12,388 bases of DNA from Dehalococcoidia bacterium (lineage in GTDB: Bacteria > Chloroflexota > Dehalococcoidia > UBA3495), in contig JAPKDE010000054.1 in the NCBI GenBank assembly GCA_028822675.1, positions 1-12,388 of the forward strand, read 5' to 3'. A model generated the notes under the pieces. It was given only the letters and a program-made list of their open reading frames with translations. It was not told the DNA's origin and ran no database searches. The position numbers and the translations under genes are program-made. Positions within the stretch are counted from its first letter, which is position 1, and each line of letters opens with the position of its first letter. Below are positions 1-7,722 of this stretch, in pieces.

Positions 1-1144
1 CCTCAAAGGTCTCTAGAAATACAAATCCTGGCACCACCCAGGCCAGCACAAACAAATCAGCCCGTCTGGTTTCACTTCTGAACGCCGCTATCGCAGCGGT
101 AAACGGAATCGATGCCCAGGCAACCACACCCAGTGGGATTCCCAACCCCCAGATCGTTGATTGTTTGATCTGGTAGATAAATGACGGCGTGTCGATGTAC
201 TGGATGGTAAACGGCCACATTCCGGCGTTACGGGCCATTCTGGTCTGAGCGCCCAGGTCGCCCAAGAACGCGCCAGCGTCTAGTAGCACGTAGGGTGAGG
301 TCAGGAAGAATATCCCGGCAGCAATCCCGCCAGCCAGTAGCGCATGTAAGAATATGCGCGGCACCAGCTCCCGGGTGATGTCTGACCAATGTCCGTCAAC
401 TTCATCCAGTACCCGGAACCAATAGACCAAGAACATGGGCGCCAAGATGGGCAAGATGCTCACTTTGGGTGCGATTGCTAGACCAAGCATCAGGCCCAGG
501 AACGCTGAGGATTTCAGGTCTTTGCGCTCGACCATCCGCCACATGGCCCAGAAACTGAGCAGGGTGAAGAAGACCGAGAACGTCTCTGGTCTGAAGAAAT
601 GGCTGTTTTGGATGTGAATGACCGACAGCGCAGTAAGTCCCGCCGCCAGCAGCCCCACGCCGTTGCCGTAGAATTTTCGGCCCAAGACAAAGACCATGGC
701 AACGGACCCAACATCCGCCAGCGCAGCCAGTGGCCGGCCCACATAGCGCATATCCAAAGAGTTAATGTTGGTGAACAGTTCCACTATGTAGCGGAAGAAC
801 ACAAGTATGTAAATCAGGACGCTGCCCAGCGGGAACCAGTGGGGATTGAGGGGGCTGCGGTCTTTGTCCAACAGCGTGCCAATACCGGGGATTCCCGGCT
901 GTGCATCTGGTTCTCCCAGGACGTATCCGCATTGTGAAGCGTTTGGCGCGTCGGTCAGCAGGTCATACATGCAGCCGGAGCGCATATAGATATCGCGTTC
1001 GTCGGGGTGGAACGCAAATCCCTGGTCCCAGTTGATGCCGTTCAGCCGCAGCCCAAGAGCCACTACCAAAATCAGCAGCAACACATAGAAAGTCCAGGAG
1101 ACTCTTCCGCCAAAGCTGAGTAGATGTTGAGACCTAAACGCCAA
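1..1144 (-). CDS. GT39/PMT_2-type integral membrane glycosyltransferase, N-terminal part (3' end outside window)
   Basis: An open frame without stops runs from a TTG at 1144 to the left edge (381 codons), so the C-terminus is missing. The TTG at 1144 is preferred over an in-frame TTG at 1150 because AAGGA lies 6 nt upstream of it; an in-frame TAA sits at 1156-1154. The protein has a first hydrophobic helix at about residues 17-34, then an extracytoplasmic loop with HPDE (46-49). This acidic motif is the hallmark of polyprenyl-phosphate-sugar-dependent GT39/ArnT-like enzymes. A SPLNPHWFPLG stretch (about 97-107) precedes the second helix, and further hydrophobic segments follow, with an FFRPETF motif in the position of the usual TVDT-like motif. 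The family moves a sugar from a lipid-linked donor to a protein, lipid or glycan outside the membrane; the substrate cannot be told here. It has its own promoter-like region and is separated from gap by a terminator. Family call is firm, function is inferred. Confidence 0.8.
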   Translation of the reverse strand, partial: MAFRSQHLLSFGGRVSWTFYVLLLILVVALGLRLNGINWDQGFAFHPDERDIYMRSGCMYDLLTDAPNASQCGYVLGEPDAQPGIPGIGTLLDKDRSPLNPHWFPLGSVLIYILVFFRYIVELFTNINSLDMRYVGRPLAALADVGSVAMVFVLGRKFYGNGVGLLAAGLTALSVIHIQNSHFFRPETFSVFFTLLSFWAMWRMVERKDLKSSAFLGLMLGLAIAPKVSILPILAPMFLVYWFRVLDEVDGHWSDITRELVPRIFLHALLAGGIAAGIFFLTSPYVLLDAGAFLGDLGAQTRMARNAGMWPFTIQYIDTPSFIYQIKQSTIWGLGIPLGVVAWASIPFTAAIAAFRSETRRADLFVLAWVVPGFVFLETFE

Positions 1145-1186
1145 TGCCAATCCTTAAAATCTGGTTTTAGCCGGATTATTCCAAAA

Positions 1187-1218
1187 TAGAATTCTGATGA
1201 ACAATTCTAAATATTATA
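1187..1218 (-). promoter_or_regulatory. Candidate promoter with operator-like inverted repeat for the glycosyltransferase gene
   Basis: A perfect TATAAT reads on the minus strand at 1218-1213, about 70 nt upstream of the TTG start and just downstream of the gap terminator. No good -35 is seen at 16-18 nt; TTTACA at 1247-1242 is 23 nt away, which is too far. A perfect 7-bp inverted repeat, TAGAATT-N9-AATTCTA (arms 1187-1193 and 1203-1209), lies where transcription would begin, so it could be an operator or the first hairpin of the transcript. The AT-rich context makes chance matches possible. Confidence 0.4.
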
Positions 1219-1243
1219 TTTCGGTTACGATTCGGTTTGGGTG

Positions 1244-1285
1244 TAAAAAAAGCCCCCGTCCTCAAGTAAATTAAGGGCGAGGGCT
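1244..1285 (-). terminator. Rho-independent terminator after gap
   Basis: On the minus strand a 12-bp stem (arms 1285-1274 and 1262-1251, one A/C mismatch and one G-T wobble, 11-nt loop) starts with AGCCCTCGCCCT and is followed directly by a run of seven T (1251-1245, the first shared with the stem end). It lies about 75 nt beyond the gap stop codon. This is the only textbook intrinsic terminator in the window and marks the end of the LOG-eno-gap transcript. Confidence 0.9.
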
Positions 1286-1361
1286 CTTCTACAATCTGAT
1301 AGAGCTTCTAGAAGCCTCGTTGGAATTTACGCCCGTTTGAGTTTACGAACGTACCGTGAAC

Positions 1362-2590
<1,229 letters not shown>

Positions 2591-3910
2591 CTAGGAACGC
2601 CCAAGATAATCAAACGCCGTTTGCCCAGCATAAACCGACTTATCGCCGAGCTCTGATTCTATGCGTAGTAGCCGGTTGTACTTGGCCACTCGCTCCGAGC
2701 GCGCCGGGGCACCGGTCTTAATCTGGCGTACGTCCCATGCCACTGCCAGGTCGGCGATGGTCGTGTCCTCAGTCTCGCCGGACCGGTGGCTCATCACCGC
2801 ACCCCATCCAGCGCCACGGGCCATTTTCAGCGCCGATAGGGTTTCCGATAGCGACCCTATCTGATTGGGTTTGAGCAAGATGGCATTGCTGGATTTCTCA
2901 GCAATGCTTTTTTCAATCCGCTTGATGTTGGTGACCAGTAAGTCGTCACCCAGTATTTGGACATTGTTGCCCAACAAGGCGTGCAGGCCAGTCCAACCGG
3001 CCCAGTCGTCTTCAGAAAGACCATCTTCAATGGATATGATGGGGTATTCGCTGGCCCACTCTTGGTACAGTTGCACCATTTCATCGGCCGTCAGGCTCCT
3101 ACCTTCCCGTTCCAACTCGTACAGACTGCTGTTCTCGTTATACAGCTCAGATGCGGCAATATCCAGCGCGATGTGGATCTCTTTGCCCGGAGTGTAGCCC
3201 GCCTTCTCAACGGCTTTTAAGACCATCTCCAAGGCGTCTCGGTTGGAGGGCAGACTGGGAGCGAAACCGCCTTCATCGCCGACGTTGGTGTTATGCCCGG
3301 CACTGCCCAACAAGTTCTTGAGAGCCTGGTAGATCTCCGCGCCGGCGCGTAAGGCGTCGGAGAAGCTGTTAACACCCACCGGCATGACCATGAATTCTTG
3401 GATATCAGCCGAGTTTGAGGCATGTTTGCCGCCGTTCAGGATGTTGAACATGGGCACCGGCAAGCTTACTGGGCCGCCAGCGGACAGGTATTGCCACAAA
3501 GACCCGTTGGGGTTAGCAACTGCAGCGCCAGCCTTGGCCACTGCCAGAGAAACTGCCAGTACGGCGTTGGCTCCAAGTTTGCTCTTGTCGTCGGTGCCGT
3601 CTAATGCGTTCAGTCCGGCGTCGATGGCTTCTTGATCAACCGGAGAACGGCCAACCAACCACGGACCAATCACGTTATCCACGTTGGCCACGGCTTTTAG
3701 AACACCCTTACCGTCAAAGCGGTTGGGGTCTTGGTCCCGCAACTCCAACGCCTCGTAGCTCCCAGTGCTGGCACCAGATGGGACGATTGCGTGGACCGCC
3801 AGACCGGTTGAGAGAATAATCTCAGCCTCTACGGTGGGGTTGCCTCGGGAGTCCAAGGCCTCACGGCCTCGGACAGAAGTGATGGTCACGCCGTTGCTAG
3901 CGCTACTCAT
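2591..3910 (-). CDS. eno: Enolase (phosphopyruvate hydratase)
   Basis: 439 residues, a full-length enolase. It converts 2-phosphoglycerate to phosphoenolpyruvate with Mg2+ in the cytoplasm and is often part of the RNA degradosome or found at the surface in other bacteria. Visible signatures in order are [13 protein letters not shown] near the N-terminus, the mobile loop [26 protein letters not shown] with the proton-handling glutamate, LDIAASE and [11 protein letters not shown] with metal-binding Asp and Glu, LGDDLLVTN with the third metal ligand, LLKPNQIGS with the catalytic lysine, and [11 protein letters not shown] with the substrate-binding His-Arg-Ser. No key residue is missing. The ATG at 3910 is served by AAGG 5 nt upstream. 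The N-terminus has a few extra residues (SSASNG) before the conserved VTITSV strand. It lies 86 nt after the LOG-family gene and upstream of gap, so the three probably share a transcript. The leader contains a hairpin described separately. Confidence 0.97.
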   Translation of the reverse strand: MSSASNGVTITSVRGREALDSRGNPTVEAEIILSTGLAVHAIVPSGASTGSYEALELRDQDPNRFDGKGVLKAVANVDNVIGPWLVGRSPVDQEAIDAGLNALDGTDDKSKLGANAVLAVSLAVAKAGAAVANPNGSLWQYLSAGGPVSLPVPMFNILNGGKHASNSADIQEFMVMPVGVNSFSDALRAGAEIYQALKNLLGSAGHNTNVGDEGGFAPSLPSNRDALEMVLKAVEKAGYTPGKEIHIALDIAASELYNENSSLYELEREGRSLTADEMVQLYQEWASEYPIISIEDGLSEDDWAGWTGLHALLGNNVQILGDDLLVTNIKRIEKSIAEKSSNAILLKPNQIGSLSETLSALKMARGAGWGAVMSHRSGETEDTTIADLAVAWDVRQIKTGAPARSERVAKYNRLLRIESELGDKSVYAGQTAFDYLGRS

Positions 3911-3933
3911 AAGTACCTTTTTAGAGAGATTTT

Positions 3934-3985
3934 CCCAGAAATTTACCCGGATATTTAATTAAGAATTTACCGGGGGTTTTCTGGG
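3934..3985 (-). repeat. Nested inverted repeat in the leader between the LOG-family gene and eno
   Basis: Outer arms CCCAGAAA (3934-3941) and TTTCTGGG (3978-3985) are perfectly complementary. Inside them CCCGG (3946-3950) pairs with CCGGG (3970-3974) around a 19-nt A/T-rich loop. On the minus strand no T run follows, so it is not a standard terminator for the upstream gene; the end of the structure is 24 nt before the eno start. It could be an mRNA-stability element, a leader structure or a processing site. Confidence 0.45.
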
Positions 3986-3996
3986 GTTTTATAGAT

Positions 3997-4491
3997 CTAT
4001 TTAGCGGTGTTTCGTGTTGCCACGGCGGCCAGGGCCTTGTCTACCGCATCCGATGGATGCTCCGCCTGGATGATGGAACCGTTGATGTCTACACCGTCGC
4101 CATTGGAGGTCAAGGGCCAAGTCTTTAACCCAATCACGGGAATGCCGTCACTTAGGGCGTGGGCAATCTCAGAAAGGGTGCCAAATGCACCGCCGACGGC
4201 AATGACCGCCTGGCCGGTGTGCACCACAATCACGTTTCTGGAGTAGCCCATGCTGGTCACAATGGGTATGTCCACGTAGCTATTGGCTTCGGCGGCTGCT
4301 CGACCCGGCAAAATGCCAATGGTTGTTCCGCCCTCGGACTTGGCACCGCGGCAGACCGCTTCCATGATTCCGCTGAGACCGCCACAGACGACCATAATGT
4401 CTCGCCGAGCTAGTTCGCGGCCGACTTCTTCCGCCAGGTCAACATGTTCTCGAGTGGCGGGATTACTACTGCCTATCACTGAAATTATCAT
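3997..4491 (-). CDS. LOG/SLOG-superfamily protein, TIGR00725 type
   Basis: 164 residues, typical length for the TIGR00725 group of the SLOG (LOG, 'lysine decarboxylase-like') superfamily, small Rossmann-like proteins that bind nucleotides or nucleotide-derived ligands. The N-terminal strand is ISVIGSS (3-9). Gly37-Gly38 opens the GGLSGIMEA motif, GGTTIGILPG (54-63) forms the next loop, GYSRN (82-86) carries the conserved Arg, and VGGAFGTLSE (99-108) is the counterpart of the PGGxGTxxE signature of cytokinin-activating LOG enzymes. Because the first motif residue is Val rather than Pro and the protein is short, I do not call it a phosphoribohydrolase; its substrate is unknown. The ATG at 4491 has AAGG 10 nt upstream, slightly far. 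A consensus extended -10 lies about 75 nt upstream, making this the likely first gene of a LOG-eno-gap unit. Family placement is confident, function is not. Confidence 0.85.
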   Translation of the reverse strand: MIISVIGSSNPATREHVDLAEEVGRELARRDIMVVCGGLSGIMEAVCRGAKSEGGTTIGILPGRAAAEANSYVDIPIVTSMGYSRNVIVVHTGQAVIAVGGAFGTLSEIAHALSDGIPVIGLKTWPLTSNGDGVDINGSIIQAEHPSDAVDKALAAVATRNTAK

Positions 4492-4564
4492 CGTTAATCA
4501 GCCTTACATATGGGAAAATATCGGACAAATTCTCTGGGGAAAGTGGCCCGGTTTGAGAGTGCCA

Positions 4565-4591
4565 ATTATATCAGAACACCCGTGATACCAA
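4565..4591 (-). promoter_or_regulatory. Extended -10 promoter upstream of the LOG-family gene
   Basis: On the minus strand TGATATAAT (4573-4565) is a perfect extended -10 (TGn plus TATAAT). A TTGGTA at 4591-4586 could act as a -35, but at a short 15-nt spacing; extended -10 promoters tolerate this. Predicted transcription start is near 4558, giving a leader of about 67 nt before the ATG at 4491. This would drive the LOG-eno-gap genes independently of the nuo operon. Confidence 0.65.
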
Positions 4592-4622
4592 TCGCTGCCA
4601 GGTTCTAAGGTTCGCAACGATT
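4590..4622 (-). repeat. Hairpin immediately after the nuoN stop codon
   Basis: The minus strand reads AATCGTTGC (4622-4614), a 15-nt loop, then GCAGCGATT (4598-4590): nine pairs including one T-G wobble. It begins in the last base of the nuoN stop codon. There is no T run behind it, so it looks like a 3'-end stabilising or weak termination structure rather than an intrinsic terminator. It overlaps the possible -35 of the downstream promoter. Confidence 0.5.
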
Positions 4623-6121
4623 TAGGGCATCAACGCGCGGCTAGCTGCTTCGATTGCGTCAATCAGAGGCTTGGGGTAAATGCCCAGCCAAATCATGGCG
4701 GCCGCGCCGGATGCCAGCACGGTAATCAACGACCAAGACGGCCGTTTGGTCAGCATTGGGTGTTCTTCCAGCAAATCTCCGCCGCCATCACCAGGCAAGG
4801 CGGGTTCGATGTAGACCTGACGCAGTACGTTCAAGTAATAATAGAGTCCGATCAAACTGCTGAAGATTGCCACGCCCGCCAACCAAAGGAACCCTTCATT
4901 TGCCACGGCGGTGAAGATATAAAATTTCATGGTGAAACCGGCAAATATTGGCAATCCTGCCAGCGAGAATAGCCCCATACCCAGGCAGGCAGCCAAGAAC
5001 GGCTGATGATCAGCCAAGCCGCCAAGATCGGTGATTTCCTCTTTGCCGGTCATGTTAAAGAACGATATCAACGCGGCGAACACTACCAGGTTGGTGATGG
5101 AATAACCCACCAAATAGAACATGACACCGTTGGAAGGCAGGTCTGAGGTTGCAGAAAGCGCAGTGATACCAGCCAAGAGGAACCCGGCATGTCCGATGCT
5201 GGAATACGCCAAAAGACGTTTCAAATTCTTCTGCGCCAGCGCCACCAGGTTGCCAACAAGCATCGTGGCCGTGGCCAGTACCGCAAAGACCAACTGCCAT
5301 TGTTCCCAGCGTTCTGCAGCGGGGACAAATCCTTCCGAGACAAACCGCAGAATCAAAGCAAAGGCCGCCGCTTTGGACCCAATGGCCAAATAGGCTGTCA
5401 CCGGGTAGGGCGCACCTTCGTATACATCCGGTGCCCACATATGGAAAGGCACGGCAGAAATCTTGAACATCAGGCCAACTAGGATCAGACCAACCCCGAC
5501 CCATAGCGCCGGGCTTACATCAGTTGCTCCAGCTAAGCCGATGGCAATGTCGTCAAATTTGGTCACGCCCAGAGTGCTGTAGACCATGCTCACTCCGTAG
5601 AGGAGGATGGCCGACGAGACCGCGCCGACGATGATGTACTTCAAAGCACTTTCGTTGGACTTAGCACTGTCCTTGGCGTAGGCCGCTAAGACGTAGAGGC
5701 TGAAGCTCAGGAGTTCCAATGCTATATAGGCGGTCAGCAATTCCCTGGATTGGGCTATTACGTTCATGCCCAGGATGGAGAACAATAGCAGGCCGTAGAA
5801 CTCACCTTGATGCTTGAGTCTGGTTTCCACGAAGTCCATCGACATCAGGATGATGGCGATTCCCATTCCCAAGAAGAAGACCTTGAAGAATAGGGCGAAC
5901 GCGTCTACCGCAAGCAGGCCGTTGTAGAGGGACTCTTCTTCGTCCCAGAGCATCAACAGGGATATTACGACCAGCGCAATTAGACCAATTATGGAGACGA
6001 ACGCCAGCGGTCGTTTCTTGCCTTCCGGCAGGAAAAGGTCCAATGCAAAGACCAAGAACGCCAAGCCCGCCAGCGCGAACTCAGGTGTTAGCAGTTCTAG
6101 GTTGTCGGAAAGAGGGTTCAC
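4622..6121 (-). CDS. nuoN: NADH-quinone oxidoreductase subunit N (antiporter-like)
   Basis: 499 residues, a standard NuoN. It is one of the three antiporter-like proton-pumping subunits in the complex I membrane arm. The essential channel residues are all present and sit at a constant +3 offset from E. coli: Glu136 in ALELLSFSLY, Lys161 in ALKYIIVGA, Lys220 in LMFKISAVPFHMW, and Lys250 in IGSKAAAF. The rest is a continuous series of hydrophobic helices with short loops, ending in YPKPLIDAI and a short tail. The start is a GTG at 6121, only 6 nt after the nuoM stop, with a GGGAG 11 nt upstream inside the end of nuoM, which suggests translational coupling to nuoM. It is the last gene of the nuo series, in the usual order, and is followed by a hairpin without a T tract. 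Identity is secure. Confidence 0.96.
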   Translation of the reverse strand: MNPLSDNLELLTPEFALAGLAFLVFALDLFLPEGKKRPLAFVSIIGLIALVVISLLMLWDEEESLYNGLLAVDAFALFFKVFFLGMGIAIILMSMDFVETRLKHQGEFYGLLLFSILGMNVIAQSRELLTAYIALELLSFSLYVLAAYAKDSAKSNESALKYIIVGAVSSAILLYGVSMVYSTLGVTKFDDIAIGLAGATDVSPALWVGVGLILVGLMFKISAVPFHMWAPDVYEGAPYPVTAYLAIGSKAAAFALILRFVSEGFVPAAERWEQWQLVFAVLATATMLVGNLVALAQKNLKRLLAYSSIGHAGFLLAGITALSATSDLPSNGVMFYLVGYSITNLVVFAALISFFNMTGKEEITDLGGLADHQPFLAACLGMGLFSLAGLPIFAGFTMKFYIFTAVANEGFLWLAGVAIFSSLIGLYYYLNVLRQVYIEPALPGDGGGDLLEEHPMLTKRPSWSLITVLASGAAAMIWLGIYPKPLIDAIEAASRALMP

Positions 6122-6127
6122 TACTGG

Positions 6128-7639
6128 CTACACTCCCGGAATCGTCTGGACGCCAACGTTGATGACTCGCAACAACGGGTCTGGCCAGACTCCGACAAAG
6201 ATTATTATTGCAACAAAGGCCGCGCCCACTGACAACTCAACCGGACTGGAGTCAGTTAGGTCTGCCCAGCGTTCGTCTGCTTCGCCCATGAACGTCCTCG
6301 CCAACAGGCGGAGGATATAAATTGCCGTCAATGCCGCGCCGATAACCGCCAAGATACCCAATGGCATGTAAGTACGGAACGTGCCGGTAAATACCATGAA
6401 TTCTGCGATGAACCCACTGAGGCCAGGCAAACCCAAGGATGCCAGACCGGCGATGGCGAAGAAGAACGTGTTGACCGGCATACGGCTGGCCAACCCGTTC
6501 AGGACATTGATGTCTCGAGTGTGGGTCTTGTGATAGATCGAGCCGACCAGAAGGAACATTAGAGCTGTCATCAGGCCGTGGGCAAACATCTGGAGGATTG
6601 CGCCGCCCACACCGATATTATCAAGCGTGGCTATACCCATAAGCACGTAGCCCATGTGGCTGACGCTGGAATAACCGATTATGTACTTCAAGTCGTTCTG
6701 GGACATGGCCGACATTGCGCCGTAGATCACGTTTACGGAGCCCAGAGTGATTAAAACAGGCATCCACGCATCTGCGCCCTCAGGGAGCAGGAACATGCCG
6801 ACACGGATGATGCCGTAAGCACCCAATTTCATCAGAACGCCAGCGTGGAGCATGCTCACTGCAGTTGGCGCTGCTACATGGCCGTCTGGCGACCAGGTAT
6901 GGAACGGCCACAGACCAGCCAGTGCGCCAAATCCCACCATGAATAGCGGGAATACCCATTTCTGGAAATCAGCATCAATTTGGCCGGATTCAGCCAGTTT
7001 ACCCAAACCTTCCAGCGAGAATGTGGCGGCTCCCAGGTCTGACGATTCCGCGTACAGGGCCAGGATACCGATCCAAACCAAAATGCTGCCAGCCACCAAG
7101 AAGATCAACAGCTTCATGGCCCCGTATTCTTTCGTGCGCAAGAAGGTACCGAAGTCGGTACTGCTACCCCAAACACCAATGAGCAGATACATGGGCAGCA
7201 CTGCCAATTCGTAAAAGAAGAACAGGAAGAACAGGTCTCGGGCGACGAACACGCCGTATACGCCGGCCGCCAATGCGAACAGCAGAACGAAGAATTCCCG
7301 GGCGCGGTAGTGAATCGTCTGTGAGACCAGAACCCCGCCGAGCAGCACTATGCCATTCAACAAGATCATGGGGGCGGATATACCGTCTAATCCCAGAGAC
7401 AGATTGATATCCAACGGGCCGGGCAGCCATTCGTAGCTGGCGGTGTACTGGAACCCGCCTTGGTTGTAGTCGTAGTTGACAAAAATGACCAACGACAAAG
7501 CCAGGGAGACCGCTGCGATGAAGATGGCAAAATACCAGGTCTCTTTGGTCTGGCCGCCGGGCATGAACATCATTGATAGTGATCCGGCCAGCGGAACTAC
7601 TATCAATAGCAACATTGCTACATCATCGAAATCGTTCAT
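6128..7639 (-). CDS. nuoM: NADH-quinone oxidoreductase subunit M (antiporter-like), variant TM7
   Basis: 503 residues, normal NuoM length, the middle antiporter-like subunit of the complex I membrane arm. Glu144 in FYELAVLPMYLL matches the essential TM5 glutamate; Lys271 in GVLMKLGAYG matches the TM8 lysine (E. coli Lys265); and Glu413 in GFIAEFMVF matches the TM12 glutamate (E. coli Glu407). The TM7 segment reads GFGALAGLWPFHTWSPDGH: Leu240 occupies the place of the central lysine (E. coli Lys234) of the usual AxKxPxxPFHTWLPDAH block. There is no frameshift and the helix is otherwise intact, so this looks like a natural variant. The ATG at 7639 has AAGG 9 nt upstream, lying in the arm of an 8-bp hairpin. 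It sits 83 nt after nuoL and 6 nt before nuoN. Identity is secure; the proton route through this subunit is open to question. Confidence 0.95.
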   Translation of the reverse strand: MNDFDDVAMLLLIVVPLAGSLSMMFMPGGQTKETWYFAIFIAAVSLALSLVIFVNYDYNQGGFQYTASYEWLPGPLDINLSLGLDGISAPMILLNGIVLLGGVLVSQTIHYRAREFFVLLFALAAGVYGVFVARDLFFLFFFYELAVLPMYLLIGVWGSSTDFGTFLRTKEYGAMKLLIFLVAGSILVWIGILALYAESSDLGAATFSLEGLGKLAESGQIDADFQKWVFPLFMVGFGALAGLWPFHTWSPDGHVAAPTAVSMLHAGVLMKLGAYGIIRVGMFLLPEGADAWMPVLITLGSVNVIYGAMSAMSQNDLKYIIGYSSVSHMGYVLMGIATLDNIGVGGAILQMFAHGLMTALMFLLVGSIYHKTHTRDINVLNGLASRMPVNTFFFAIAGLASLGLPGLSGFIAEFMVFTGTFRTYMPLGILAVIGAALTAIYILRLLARTFMGEADERWADLTDSSPVELSVGAAFVAIIIFVGVWPDPLLRVINVGVQTIPGV

Positions 7640-7644
7640 GAACC

Positions 7645-7668
7645 ACCGCCTTCAACCACAAAGGCGGT
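7645..7668 (-). promoter_or_regulatory. Hairpin enclosing the nuoM ribosome binding site
   Basis: On the minus strand ACCGCCTT (7668-7661) and AAGGCGGT (7652-7645) form a perfect 8-bp stem with an 8-nt loop. The second arm contains the only Shine-Dalgarno-like sequence for nuoM, whose ATG is 5 nt further on. A folded stem would block ribosome access, so nuoM translation may depend on unfolding by ribosomes or on processing. Base complementarity is seen directly; the regulatory role is inferred. Confidence 0.55.
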
Positions 7669-7722
7669 CTTGTTTCCAGTTGCCGTGTTTCGGATAACCG
7701 TTGTTGGGAAAAAGAGAGCCAT

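Noticed and set aside
599..937. Plus-strand frame of 112 codons over the glycosyltransferase gene
   Set aside because: It is antisense to the HPDE/LNPHWF-containing coding frame, which has clear membrane helices; the antisense product is Gln/Arg/His-rich without a pattern.
1242..1247. TTTACA as -35 for the TATAAT at 1213-1218
   Set aside because: The spacing is 23 nt, far outside the usual 16-18 nt, and the bases overlap the terminator T tract of gap.
5055..5504. Minus-strand reading frame of 149 codons within nuoN
   Set aside because: It lies in another frame of an intact NuoN with all channel residues; the composition is Cys/Arg/Gly-rich and no family is recognisable.
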